Position numbers and translations under genes: made by a program
From: Candidatus Aalborgicola lynettensis
GTDB lineage: Bacteria; Pseudomonadota; Gammaproteobacteria; Burkholderiales; Burkholderiaceae_C
Reading direction: 5' to 3'
DNA: 64,000 nt
Assembly: GCA_016719405.1 (NCBI GenBank)
Contig: JADJZE010000021.1
Span: 620,001 to 684,000 of the forward strand
Notes under the pieces: generated by a model
Databases searched by the model: none
Told to the model about the DNA's origin: nothing
What the model saw: only the letters and a program-made list of their open reading frames with translations
Part shown: piece by piece, positions 33,651-41,677 of the stretch
How positions within the stretch are numbered: position 1 is the first letter of the stretch
Layout: every line of letters begins with the position of its first letter

Positions 33651-34829
33651 ATGCTTTACTACCCGCGTACGCCCTTGGCATCCAGCTTGGCCGATGCTTT
33701 GCAGGGTAAAGACGTCTTTAGCGATGCGCCCAACGGGCTGTTTCTGGCGGCGCCCCGCCGCACAGGCAAATCCACCTTCTTGCAAGCCGACCTCATGCCC
33801 GAGTTGCAGCGCCGCCATGTGGTTGTGGTGTATGTGGACCTGTGGGCCGACCAAAAGCGTGACCCCGGTAGCCTCATTGCCGAGGCCGTGGGCCAGGCCT
33901 TGCTCAAGCAGTTGGGCGTGGTGGCCAAAACTGCCAAGTTGGCGGGGCTGGACAGCATCAACGTGGCCGGAATCAAAATCGACACCTCAAAAATCGGCAA
34001 AGTAGATGGCAGCACCCTCACAGATGCATTGCGCGCCCTGTCTGAGGCCAGCAAAGCCCCCGTTGCGTTGGTGATAGACGAAGCCCAGCACGCCTTAACC
34101 AGCGAGGCGGGTGAAACCGCGATGGCGGCACTCAAGTCCGCCCGCGACCAGCTCAACCGGCCTGGCGAGGTGCGGCTCATGCTGGTGATGTCCGGCTCTG
34201 ACCGCGACAAGCTCCTGCGATTGGTAAACACCAACGCAGCCCCCTTCTACGGTTCTCAAATCCACCGAATGCCCGAGCTGGGTGCCGACTTTATTGCCCA
34301 TATTGCGCAACTCATCGTCCGCCAGCGTGCAGACCTGGCCCCGGTCAATGAGGCTACCTTGGCCGAAGCCTTTATGCGCTTCGGTCAGCGGCCCCAGTTT
34401 TTTATGGAGGCACTGGGCCAAGTCCTCAGCCCACTGGCTACCAACACCGGCAGGTTTGAAGACGCCATGCTGGATAAAGCGCTGCAGAAACAAGAGGCTG
34501 ATGAGTCGCAAATGGAAAGCGACTTCACAGCCCTGCGGCCGCTGGAGCAAGCCGTGCTGTGGCGCATGCTGGAGTTGGGTAACCGCTTTCGCCCGTATGA
34601 CGCCGACGCGCTCCAGTTCTACAACGAAAAAACGGGCGAGAAAGTCACTGTGGCCAAAGCTCAAAAAGCCTTGGATGGCTTGCGTGCCCACCAACCCAGC
34701 CTGATCTGGAAATCCGCCCGAAGTGAATACGCGGTAGAAGACGCCGCCATGCTCCGCTGGTACACCCAACGCGTCGCGGCTGGCTCATGGCCGCCAGCTA
34801 GCCCGCAACTCGATTGGGTAGATGAGTAA
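33651..34829 (+). CDS. AAA ATPase of unknown function within the restriction locus
   Basis: 392 residues from ATG 33651. Walker A APRRTGKST (residues 34-42) and Walker B VALVIDEAQHAL (about 140-151) mark a P-loop ATPase of the AAA/STAND-like group. The C-terminal third (PLEQAVLWRMLELGNRFRPYDADALQFY) looks like a winged-helix. It sits between hsdR and hsdM but has its own AT-rich leader with iterated sites and is followed by a repeat, so it looks like a separate insertion. Not a known Hsd subunit; a defence or sensor function is a guess. Confidence 0.75.
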   Translation: MLYYPRTPLASSLADALQGKDVFSDAPNGLFLAAPRRTGKSTFLQADLMPELQRRHVVVVYVDLWADQKRDPGSLIAEAVGQALLKQLGVVAKTAKLAGLDSINVAGIKIDTSKIGKVDGSTLTDALRALSEASKAPVALVIDEAQHALTSEAGETAMAALKSARDQLNRPGEVRLMLVMSGSDRDKLLRLVNTNAAPFYGSQIHRMPELGADFIAHIAQLIVRQRADLAPVNEATLAEAFMRFGQRPQFFMEALGQVLSPLATNTGRFEDAMLDKALQKQEADESQMESDFTALRPLEQAVLWRMLELGNRFRPYDADALQFYNEKTGEKVTVAKAQKALDGLRAHQPSLIWKSARSEYAVEDAAMLRWYTQRVAAGSWPPASPQLDWVDE

Positions 34830-34831
34830 AA

Positions 34832-34890
34832 CGCTACTAAATTCATAGCTGCTCACGCACGTCCCACGTGCGCAAAAGCCCTTTTTTACC
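34832..34890 (+). repeat. Dispersed hairpin repeat between the AAA gene and hsdM
   Basis: The cleanest copy here: CGCTACTAAATTCATAGCTGCT, then CACGCACGTCCCACGTGCG, an 8-bp stem (CGCACGT..ACGTGCG), and AAAAGCCCTTTTTT. The GC stem followed by T6 could also act as a terminator for the upstream gene. Confidence 0.8.
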
Positions 34891-34908
34891 TATAAAACCT
34901 ACAACAAT

Positions 34909-36393
34909 ATGTCCAACCTAGCAAGCAGCATCAAATCCATCCAGGACGTGATGCGCCAAGACAGCGGCGTCGATGGCGACGCCCAACGCATCTCCCAGCT
35001 CACCTGGCTCTTGTTCCTCAAAGTGTTTGACGCGCTGGAAGAAGAGCTGGAACTCACCCGCGACGCCTACCAAAGCCCCATCCCCGAGCCCCTGCGCTGG
35101 CGCAACTGGGCCGCAGACGCCGAGGGCATCACCGGCGACACGCTGCTGAGCTTTGTCAACAACGACCTGTTCGGTGCGCTAAAGACTTTGAGCGGTGACG
35201 CCCAGCGCAACCCGCGCGGCTACGTGGTGCGCGGCGTGTTTGAAGACGCCTACAACTACATGAAAAGCGGCCACCTGCTGCGCCAGGTCATTAACAAACT
35301 CAACGCCATCGACTTCAACCGCCAAAGCGAGCGCCACCAGTTCAACGACCTGTACGAAAAAATCCTCAAAGACCTGCAAAGCGCCGGCAACGCGGGCGAG
35401 TTCTACACCCCGCGCGCCGTCACCCAGTTCATGGTGGACATGGTCAACCCACGCTTAGGCGAAAAGGTGCTGGACCCGGCCACCGGCACCGGCGGCTTTC
35501 TGGTCTGCGCCATCGAGCACCTGCGCAAACAGGTGCAAAACACCGAGCAAGAAGCCCTGCTACAAACCAGCATCACCGGCGTCGAGAAAAAGCAGCTGCC
35601 CCACATGCTGTGCGTCACCAACCTCATGCTCCACGGCATCGAGGTGCCCAGCCTCATTCTGCATGGCAACACGCTGGCCCGCCCACTGCGCGAAGTGACG
35701 CAGGCCGACCGTGTGGACGTGGTGCTCACCAACCCGCCCTTTGGCGGCGTGGAAGAGCCGGGCATTGAGCAAGGCTTCCCCAGCGATGTGCGCACCAAAG
35801 AAACGGCGGACCTGTTTCTGGTGCTCATCAAACACATCCTCAAAGTGAACGGCCGCGCCGCGCTGGTGCTGCCCGACGGCACCCTGTTTGGCGAAGGCGT
35901 GAAGACGCGCATCAAAGAGCAACTGCTGACGGAGTGCAACCTGCACACCATCGTGCGCCTGCCCAACGGCGTGTTTGCGCCCTACACCGGCATCAAAACC
36001 AACCTGCTGTTCTTCACCAAAGGCACGCCCACCCAAGACGTTTGGTACTACGAGCACCCGTACCCGCCGGGCGTGAAGAACTACAACAAGACCAAGCCCA
36101 TCCGCATCGAAGAGTTCGACGCCGAGAAAGCCTGGTGGGGCAGCGAGGCCGATGGCTTTGCCAGCCGGGTGGAAAACGAGCGTGCCTGGAAAGTCAGCAT
36201 TGAGCAGATCAAGGCCGCAGGCTACAACCTGGACCAGAAGAACCCCCACGCCGTGGATGCGGTCAGCCACGACCCCGAGCAACTGCTGGCCGACTACGCG
36301 CGGCTGCAAGGCGAGGCGCAGGGGCTGCGCGATGAGCTCAAGGAAATATTGGCGAAATCGTTGGGAAGTTGCGAAAATAACCAAGTAGGTTAA
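34909..36393 (+). CDS. hsdM: HsdM, type I DNA methyltransferase subunit
   Basis: 494 residues. N-terminal HsdM helical domain (MSNLASSIKSIQDVMRQDSGVDGDAQRISQLTWLLFLKVFD), then the N6-adenine methylase domain with GEFYTPRAVTQFMV, the AdoMet motif VLDPATGTGGFLVCAIEHL and catalytic NPPF in VVLTNPPFGG. Protects host DNA by methylating the HsdS-specified site, and is required for HsdR cleavage. The C-terminal helix (LADYARLQGEAQGLRDELKEILAK) is a typical HsdS-binding tail. Its stop codon overlaps the mqsRA operator. Confidence 0.95.
   Translation: MSNLASSIKSIQDVMRQDSGVDGDAQRISQLTWLLFLKVFDALEEELELTRDAYQSPIPEPLRWRNWAADAEGITGDTLLSFVNNDLFGALKTLSGDAQRNPRGYVVRGVFEDAYNYMKSGHLLRQVINKLNAIDFNRQSERHQFNDLYEKILKDLQSAGNAGEFYTPRAVTQFMVDMVNPRLGEKVLDPATGTGGFLVCAIEHLRKQVQNTEQEALLQTSITGVEKKQLPHMLCVTNLMLHGIEVPSLILHGNTLARPLREVTQADRVDVVLTNPPFGGVEEPGIEQGFPSDVRTKETADLFLVLIKHILKVNGRAALVLPDGTLFGEGVKTRIKEQLLTECNLHTIVRLPNGVFAPYTGIKTNLLFFTKGTPTQDVWYYEHPYPPGVKNYNKTKPIRIEEFDAEKAWWGSEADGFASRVENERAWKVSIEQIKAAGYNLDQKNPHAVDAVSHDPEQLLADYARLQGEAQGLRDELKEILAKSLGSCENNQVG
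36379..36391 (+). promoter_or_regulatory. MqsA-type operator upstream of mqsR
   Basis: AACCAAGTAGGTT matches the E. coli MqsA palindrome AACCT-N3-AGGTT at 9 of 10 defined positions. It lies 8 bases before the mqsR ATG and overlaps the end of hsdM. Confidence 0.65.
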
Positions 36394-36398
36394 TAATC

Positions 36399-36695
36399 AT
36401 GGAAAAATCAACACCGCATTGCAAGCTGCAGGTTGTAAAAGCCTTGCTGGATGCCGGAAAGTTTCGGGTGACGCGCACCGCACGCAACGGTGCAGCGGCA
36501 TTGGGTTTTGACTATCCGGGCATGTTGGCAGTGGTCACCGCTTTGCAGTCTTCAGACTTTTACAAAAGTATGACAACGCATACCGATCACACCGTTTGGC
36601 AAGATGTTTACCGCGCTGCTACGCCACTGGGCGACGTGTATCTGAAGCTAACGGTGGTGGATGATTTGTTGATTGTCTCTTTCAAGGAGCTATGA
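36399..36695 (+). CDS. mqsR: MqsR-family toxin
   Basis: 98 residues: MEKSTPHCKLQVVKALLDAGKFRVTRTARNGAAALGFD..., with the MqsR pattern P...L..IK.LV..G...T..A...A..LG and later GDVYLKLTVVDDLLIVSFKEL, where E. coli has YIKITVI...VSFKEK. MqsR is a RelE-fold mRNA interferase cutting at GCU/GCA. It is followed one base later by mqsA. The pair is inserted between hsdM and the rest of the restriction operon. Confidence 0.9.
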   Translation: MEKSTPHCKLQVVKALLDAGKFRVTRTARNGAAALGFDYPGMLAVVTALQSSDFYKSMTTHTDHTVWQDVYRAATPLGDVYLKLTVVDDLLIVSFKEL

Positions 36696-36696
36696 C

Positions 36697-37095
36697 ATGA
36701 AATGCCCAAGCTGCGGCGCTGCCGAACTCATCCACGACACCCGTGATGAAACCTACACCTATAAGGGTATGAGCACCGTCATCCCCGCCGTCACCGGAGA
36801 CTTTTGCCCAGCGTGCGCCGAGTCGATTCACGACGGTGCTGAAACGGAACGCGTGATGAAAGAAATGAGCGCTTTTCAGCGCCAGGTCAACGCTGCGTTC
36901 GTCCCACCCAGCTTCATCACCGACATCCGCAAAAAACTCGACCTCGACCAGCGCGAAGCCGCAGAAATTTTCGGCGGCGGTGTCAACGCTTTCTCGCGCT
37001 ACGAGACTGGCAAAACCAAGCCTCCGCTGGCGCTGGTGAAGCTGCTCAAAGTGCTGGATCGCCACCCGGAGCTGCTGGCCGAGGTGCGGGCTTGA
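36697..37095 (+). CDS. mqsA: MqsA-family antitoxin
   Basis: 132 residues from ATG 36697 (AAGGAG 10 bases before). N-terminal zinc domain with two CxxC pairs (MKCPSCGAAELIHDTR... and FCPAC), which binds and blocks MqsR, then a C-terminal helix-turn-helix (LDQREAAEIFGGGVNAFSRYETGKTKPPLALVKLLKVLDRHPELL) that represses the operon. Complete and typical of the family. Confidence 0.93.
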   Translation: MKCPSCGAAELIHDTRDETYTYKGMSTVIPAVTGDFCPACAESIHDGAETERVMKEMSAFQRQVNAAFVPPSFITDIRKKLDLDQREAAEIFGGGVNAFSRYETGKTKPPLALVKLLKVLDRHPELLAEVRA

Positions 37096-37111
37096 GATTT
37101 TCTATTGAATT

Positions 37112-37158
37112 GGCCTCTAACCCCCGACGAATGTGCGCATGCTGCTATCAAATTTGAT
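37112..37158 (-). repeat. Dispersed hairpin repeat (variant) before the nuclease gene
   Basis: Plus strand TTGGCCTCTAAC...GACGAATGTGCGCATGCTGCTATCAAATTTGATA. Shares about 40 nearly identical bases with the copy at 38294 in front of hsdS, including GAATGTGCGCATGCTGCTAT. Confidence 0.75.
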
Positions 37159-37188
37159 AAGCCTGCCATCTGCCAAGAGAGCATTGCC

Positions 37189-38271
37189 ATGCAAAAGCCC
37201 AACACCAGCTTGACCGCCAGCCAGGCCACGCCAGTGGCCAACGTGGCAGAGGCGCTGTATGCCCAAATTCAGGACGTTCTGCGCCAAGCCCGCCAGCAGG
37301 CCAAGCGCAGCGTCAACCAAACCATGGTGCTGGCCTACTGGCAAGTTGGCAAACTGATCGTCGAGCACGAACAAGGCGGAGAAGACCGCGCTGCGTATGG
37401 AGCCCAAACCCTGCAAACTCTGGCGCAGCGCTTGACGGCCGAGTTCGGCAACAGGTTTGCTATTCAAAGTTTGCGCAACTACCGTCAGTTTTACTTGACC
37501 TTCCCCACTGGCGAGATTCGCTCCACGCCATGGAGCGAATTGGGCTGGTCGCACATCAAGACCATCATGCGCGTGCCAGAACCCGCCGCCCGCCAGTGGT
37601 ACGCGGCTGAAGCCGTCAGCCAAACCTGGAGCGTGGCCGCGCTCGACCGGCAAATCAGCACCCTGTATTACCAGCGCCTGCTCTCCAGCCAAGACAAACA
37701 TGGCATCAAGGCTGAGGCCAGCGCCCTCATCCAGCGGGACGCCCCGCCCCATCCGCGCGACTTCATCCGCGACCCCTACATTCTGGAATTTCTGGACGGC
37801 CAGCCGCAGGCCAGCTGGTACGAAAAAGACGTGGAACAAGGCCTGCTCGACCAGTTGCAAAAGTTTCTGCTAGAGCTGGGCAAGGGCTTTGCCTTCGTGG
37901 CTCGCCAGCGCCACCTGCGCATTGAAGGCGAAGACGCCTTTGTCGATCTGGTGTTTTACAACTACATCTTGAAATGTTTTGTGCTCATAGAGCTGAAAGT
38001 AGGCAAGCTCAGCCACCAGGACGTGGGCCAGCTCGACATGTACGTGCGCGTGTTCGACGAACAGGTACGCCAGCCGGGCGACAACCCCACCATCGGCCTG
38101 ATTTTGTGCTCTGAGCGAAATGAGGCAGTGGCACGCTACTCATTGTTGAACGACAGCGAACAGATTTTTGCCAGCCGCTACCAGCCCTGGCTGCCCACCG
38201 AAGCCGAGCTGCAAGCCGAGCTGACCCGCGTCCGTGCGCTGATAGAAAACGCCCGAGGCGATCAAGCGTGA
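37189..38271 (+). CDS. YhcG-type PD-(D/E)xK nuclease domain protein (DUF1016)
   Basis: 360 residues from ATG 37189; a start 84 bases upstream would translate repeat sequence and is rejected. An N-terminal winged-helix-like part (VNQTMVLAYWQVGKLIVEHEQ..., IQSLRNYRQFYLTFP, WSELGWSHIKTIMRV) is followed by a C-terminal nuclease fold (FAFVARQRHLRIEGEDAFVDLVFYN.ILKCFVLIELKVGKL: D in FVDLVFYN and ExK in IELKVGK). This family is often found between hsdM and hsdS; a DNA repair or accessory restriction role is inferred from that association. Confidence 0.9.
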   Translation: MQKPNTSLTASQATPVANVAEALYAQIQDVLRQARQQAKRSVNQTMVLAYWQVGKLIVEHEQGGEDRAAYGAQTLQTLAQRLTAEFGNRFAIQSLRNYRQFYLTFPTGEIRSTPWSELGWSHIKTIMRVPEPAARQWYAAEAVSQTWSVAALDRQISTLYYQRLLSSQDKHGIKAEASALIQRDAPPHPRDFIRDPYILEFLDGQPQASWYEKDVEQGLLDQLQKFLLELGKGFAFVARQRHLRIEGEDAFVDLVFYNYILKCFVLIELKVGKLSHQDVGQLDMYVRVFDEQVRQPGDNPTIGLILCSERNEAVARYSLLNDSEQIFASRYQPWLPTEAELQAELTRVRALIENARGDQA

Positions 38272-38293
38272 TGAACCATAACTTTGATGCCAA

Positions 38294-38338
38294 ATTGGCC
38301 TCTGGCCCTCGTGGAATGTGCGCATGCTGCTATCAAAT
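38294..38338 (-). repeat. Dispersed hairpin repeat overlapping the hsdS start
   Basis: TTGGCCTCTGGCCCTCGTGGAATGTGCGCATGCTGCTATCAAATTTGA. Nearly identical to 37112-37158. The hsdS start codon (GTG 38318 or ATG 38324) lies in it. Confidence 0.75.
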
Positions 38339-40021
38339 TTGAACCTGTTGGCGCAAGCCCCCAATGGCGTGGCGCGTCTGCGTGAGCTGATTTTGACGCT
38401 GGCGGTGCAAGGCAAGCTGGTTGCCCAAGACCCCAAGGATGAACCGGCGAGTGAGCTGCTGAAGAAGATTCGGGCGGAGAAAGACCGGCTGATTGCCGAG
38501 GGCAAGATCAAGCGGGACAAGCCGTTGGCGGAGATTGCGGAGGCAGAGAAGCCGTTTGGGTTGCCGAAGGGGTGGGAGTGGGTGCGTTGCTCCGACTATT
38601 TCTTTGAGCTTTGCACTGGCCCATTTGGTTCAGTCATTCACCAAGAAGATTACGTGCGGGACGGTGTGCCACTCATCAATCCCTCGCACATGCTGGCGGG
38701 CAGAATCGTTCATGACCCGCGCGTCACGTTGAAGCTGAAAGACGCTGATCGACTTTCAGCTTATGCCTTGTGCGCTGGCGACATCGTATTGGCGCGGCGT
38801 GGTGAAGTCGGACGCTATGCATTGGTTACCGAGCGAGAGCACGGTTGGCTTTGCGGTACAGGTAGCTTTTTCGTACGCCTGCACAGGAGCTGCAATCGAG
38901 AATATCTGGGGCTACTCTTTTCAGACAGCCGCTTCCGGGCGCATCTGCAGGGGGAGTCCGTTGGTACCACCATGACCAACTTGAATCAGGGCATTTTGCT
39001 TGGCGCGCTGATTGCGCTACCACCCCTCGCCGAACAATCCCGCATCGTCACCCGCGTCGAAGAACTCATGCGCCTGTGCGACGCGCTCGAAGCCAAAGGC
39101 CAGCTCGAAGCCGCGCAACACGCCCAACTCGTCAGCACCCTACTGGCCACGCTTTCTGAGAGCGAAACGCCCGCGCAACTGACGGACAACTGGCACCGCA
39201 TCGCCACCCACTTCGACCTGCTGCTAGACCGCCCCGAAGCCGTAGACGCCCTGGAGCAAACCATCCTCCAAATCGCAGTGCGCGGCCTGCTCGTCCCCCA
39301 AGACCCGCAAGACGAACCCGCCAGCGAACTACTCAAGAAAATCCGCGCCGAGAAAGACAAACTCATTCTTGATGGCAAGATCAAACGCGACAAGACCCTG
39401 CCGCTGGTTGCGGAGGATGAGCAGCCGTTTGCGTTGCCACGGGGGTGGGAGTGGGTGCGGTTGGGCGATGTTGCCGAAGCAAACACGGGGTTTGCATTCA
39501 AAAGTAGCGATTACACCAACGCAGGAACACTTGTCTTTCGCGTAACGAACATCAGACCTGATGGCACCGTGGACTTGTCCGATACAAAGTTCGTCAGTGC
39601 CCTAGCTGCGTCCACAACCTATAAAAAATTTCTCCTAAACGCTGACGATGTTCTGCTTGTAATGGTGGGCGGAAGTCTCGGGAAAATAGGTGTGGTTGAG
39701 AAACATTGCTTGCCTGCAGTACTAAATCAAAACATGTGGAAGATGGTCTGCAATAAGGCGTTAGATCAGCGGTATTTTGTTGATTGCTTGCGGTACATAA
39801 ACGCGCACCAGATAAAGATAACGAACTCTACCCACGGACACCTTGCACAGGGCGAATACTTGCAGCAACCGCTCGCACTACCACCCCTCGCCGAACAATC
39901 CCGCATCGTCACCCGCGTAGCCCAGTTGCGCCGCCTGTGCTTTGAGCTGCGCCAGTGCATGGCCGCCAGCCAATCCACCCAAGCCCATCTGTCCGAGGCG
40001 TTGGTTCAACAAGTTTCATAA
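38324..40021 (+). CDS. hsdS: HsdS, type I specificity subunit
   Basis: About 565 residues; chooses the DNA site for methylation and cleavage. Two target-recognition domains (about 85-225 and 365-515) are separated by conserved helical regions. Each TRD is introduced by the same segment (DEPASELLKKIRAEKD ... KRDK ... PxGWEWVR) and closed by ALPPLAEQSRIVTRV. The second closing segment is a 41-bp identical DNA repeat of the first. The first conserved helix region uses different codons from the second, hinting at mosaic origin. ATG 38324 is my preferred start; the first residues MLLSNLNLLAQ are encoded by the repeat. Confidence 0.93.
   Translation: MLLSNLNLLAQAPNGVARLRELILTLAVQGKLVAQDPKDEPASELLKKIRAEKDRLIAEGKIKRDKPLAEIAEAEKPFGLPKGWEWVRCSDYFFELCTGPFGSVIHQEDYVRDGVPLINPSHMLAGRIVHDPRVTLKLKDADRLSAYALCAGDIVLARRGEVGRYALVTEREHGWLCGTGSFFVRLHRSCNREYLGLLFSDSRFRAHLQGESVGTTMTNLNQGILLGALIALPPLAEQSRIVTRVEELMRLCDALEAKGQLEAAQHAQLVSTLLATLSESETPAQLTDNWHRIATHFDLLLDRPEAVDALEQTILQIAVRGLLVPQDPQDEPASELLKKIRAEKDKLILDGKIKRDKTLPLVAEDEQPFALPRGWEWVRLGDVAEANTGFAFKSSDYTNAGTLVFRVTNIRPDGTVDLSDTKFVSALAASTTYKKFLLNADDVLLVMVGGSLGKIGVVEKHCLPAVLNQNMWKMVCNKALDQRYFVDCLRYINAHQIKITNSTHGHLAQGEYLQQPLALPPLAEQSRIVTRVAQLRRLCFELRQCMAASQSTQAHLSEALVQQVS
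39017..39057 (+). repeat. 41-bp direct repeat in hsdS, copy 1
   Basis: Identical over 41 bases to 39878-39918. Encodes LPPLAEQSRIVTRV after TRD1. Confidence 0.9.
39878..39918 (+). repeat. 41-bp direct repeat in hsdS, copy 2
   Basis: Identical to 39017-39057; encodes the same segment after TRD2. Recombination between the two would delete TRD2. Confidence 0.9.
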
Positions 40022-40036
40022 AATTTCTGAACCCCT

Positions 40037-40834
40037 ATGTCTTACACCAAACCTTGGATGAGCATTGCCGATCAGTTGGCACAACTGAAAAGTCGTGGCA
40101 TGCATGTAAGCGACGAGGCAAAAGCGACGGACTATTTGGAGCGCATCGGGTATTACCGCCTCAGTGGATACTGGTACGACTTTCGGATGCGTAGCGCCTA
40201 CTCCCCGCTTGATCCTGTCACGGGCGGCAAGCCGAAGAAAGTGCGCATCGAGCGCCCCGTTTTGGATGAGTTCAAACCCGGCACGCGTTTCCATGACGCT
40301 GTGGATTTGTATGTGTTTGACAAGAAACTGCGGTTGCTCGTGTTGGATGCCTTGGAGCGCATCGAAGTTGCGCTGCGCGTGGACTTGTCACACCGGCTGG
40401 GTGAGCGGGATGCGTTTGCGTACCTTAAGCCCGACTTGTTTCACGAAAACTTTTCCAGCAAGCTCGATCCGACTTCGGGATTGACACGGCACCATGAATG
40501 GCTGACGAAGCATGCGGCGTTGGTGGCGCGTTCGCGTGAAACGTTTATGGTGCACAACAAGAAGAAGTACGGGCTGCCATTGGCAATCTGGGTGGCATGT
40601 GAGGTGTGGGACTTTGGCTGTATGTCCACCTTGTTTGCAGGCTTGAAGTCAGAAGACCAAGATGCGATTGCGCAAGCCTATGGTGTGCCTGATGGCCGGG
40701 TGATTAACCCTTCGTCCACATGGGGTAGCAGGTTGAAAAGGCACCTGTTGGAGAAATTTCCTGATCTGTCTCACATTGGCATCACCCTGCATGGCATGGG
40801 TGTGGATGAAGGTTGGGATCAGCGGGCTTGGTGA
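40037..40834 (+). CDS. Abi_2 (AbiD/F-type) abortive infection protein, probably internally deleted
   Basis: 265 residues: PWMSIADQLAQLKSRGM, DYLERIGYYRLSGYWYDFR, FHDAVDLYVFDKKLRLLVLDALERIEVALRVDLSH are diagnostic of the Abi_2 family of phage-exclusion proteins. Family members run about 300-330 residues and carry an RNxCAHH motif (HEPN-like) before the C-terminal helices. Here the sequence passes from IAQAYGVPDGRVINPSSTW directly to the usual C-terminal end (RLKRHLLEKFPDL...GVDEGWDQRAW), so that motif region is missing. It is the last plus-strand gene of the island, 16 bases after hsdS. Likely inactive if the motif is catalytic. Confidence 0.85.
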   Translation: MSYTKPWMSIADQLAQLKSRGMHVSDEAKATDYLERIGYYRLSGYWYDFRMRSAYSPLDPVTGGKPKKVRIERPVLDEFKPGTRFHDAVDLYVFDKKLRLLVLDALERIEVALRVDLSHRLGERDAFAYLKPDLFHENFSSKLDPTSGLTRHHEWLTKHAALVARSRETFMVHNKKKYGLPLAIWVACEVWDFGCMSTLFAGLKSEDQDAIAQAYGVPDGRVINPSSTWGSRLKRHLLEKFPDLSHIGITLHGMGVDEGWDQRAW

Positions 40835-40848
40835 GCATTCGCCCAAAG

Positions 40849-40893
40849 AAAAACCCCCAAGCAGTTGGCACCGAAGTGCGTTTCTGAAGGGGG
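40849..40893 (-). terminator. Terminator-like structure at the end of the cNMP gene
   Basis: On the minus strand CCCCC (40889-40893) pairs with GGGGG (40854-40858) around an inner GCAC-TTCG-GTGC hairpin, followed by TTTTT. It lies 40 bases past the minus-strand stop at 40933. Confidence 0.55.
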
Positions 40894-40908
40894 CCGTGTT
40901 AGCGCGAG

Positions 40909-40928
40909 TATACCTAAAGGTATATTTT
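40909..40928 (+). terminator. Short AT-rich hairpin with T-tail
   Basis: TATACC-TAAA-GGTATA followed by TTTT. A weak forward terminator for the Abi gene, or a protein-binding dyad. Confidence 0.35.
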
Positions 40929-40932
40929 CACG

Positions 40933-41502
40933 TCAACCCCCGCCCTCCTGCGCCCGAATAAACCCGTTCATCTCCATGCTCATAGCCTGCGCCAGTTTGG
41001 CGTACAGGCGCAGTTTGCGGGCGTTGTCGCGCAGGCGTTGGGCCAGGCGGACCGAGATCGCCAGCAGCAGTTTGGCGCCCACGCGGGGCTGGGCGTCGAT
41101 CAGGGCTTCAATGGCCTCGCGGGTCAGAATGGCGCAAACCACGTCGGTGCTGGCGGTACACGAGGCCGAGCGCGGCTCCCGGTCGACCAGGCCCACTTCG
41201 CCCACCAGGCTGCCCGGGCCCAGCACCTTGATCGTCACCGGTTCGGTGCGGCTGACCACAATACTCTCCACCACCACCTCGCCTTCCAGCAACAGGGCCA
41301 TAAAGCCGTTGTCACCGGCATCGCCTTCGCGGATAAAGGTGGTGTCGGCCGCAATGGTGCGCTCCGCCATATAACTGGCCACAATGCGGGCCTCTTCCAG
41401 CGTGAGCTGCATCAGCGCACCGGGCGCGGTTAGCAGCTGGGCGGCGTTGTCCAGCGATTCGGGGTGCAGTGGAGTGGCGCCGTTTGGCGGTGCAATGGAC
41501 AT
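40933..41502 (-). CDS. Cyclic-nucleotide-binding domain protein
   Basis: 189 residues consisting essentially of a cNMP-binding domain: FIREGDAGDNGFMALLLEGEVVV, then VLGPGSLVGEVGLVDREPRSASCTASTDVVCAILTREAIEALI, which matches the phosphate-binding cassette (GExGLxxxxxRSAS). It has no DNA-binding helix-turn-helix; the C-terminus is a helix (LRDNARKLRLYAKLAQAM). It may be a small regulatory or sensor protein acting on a partner; the ligand (cAMP, cGMP or other) is unknown. It is transcribed divergently from the metH C-terminal half. Confidence 0.85.
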   Translation of the reverse strand: MSIAPPNGATPLHPESLDNAAQLLTAPGALMQLTLEEARIVASYMAERTIAADTTFIREGDAGDNGFMALLLEGEVVVESIVVSRTEPVTIKVLGPGSLVGEVGLVDREPRSASCTASTDVVCAILTREAIEALIDAQPRVGAKLLLAISVRLAQRLRDNARKLRLYAKLAQAMSMEMNGFIRAQEGGG

Positions 41503-41677
41503 GGTGCGCTCTCATTTTTGACGTGGAATGCGGCCATGGTAGCGCAGCGCCGCGCTTGCAGCCAGCGCCTTTTGCGGCTGTTTCGTGGCGGTGTTGCGCA
41601 CGGGTTGCGCTGTGGCGTGGCATGGCACGTGGCGTGGTGCTGGCAGGGTCATCCGGTTCCCCCTTAAAATCGCGGCA

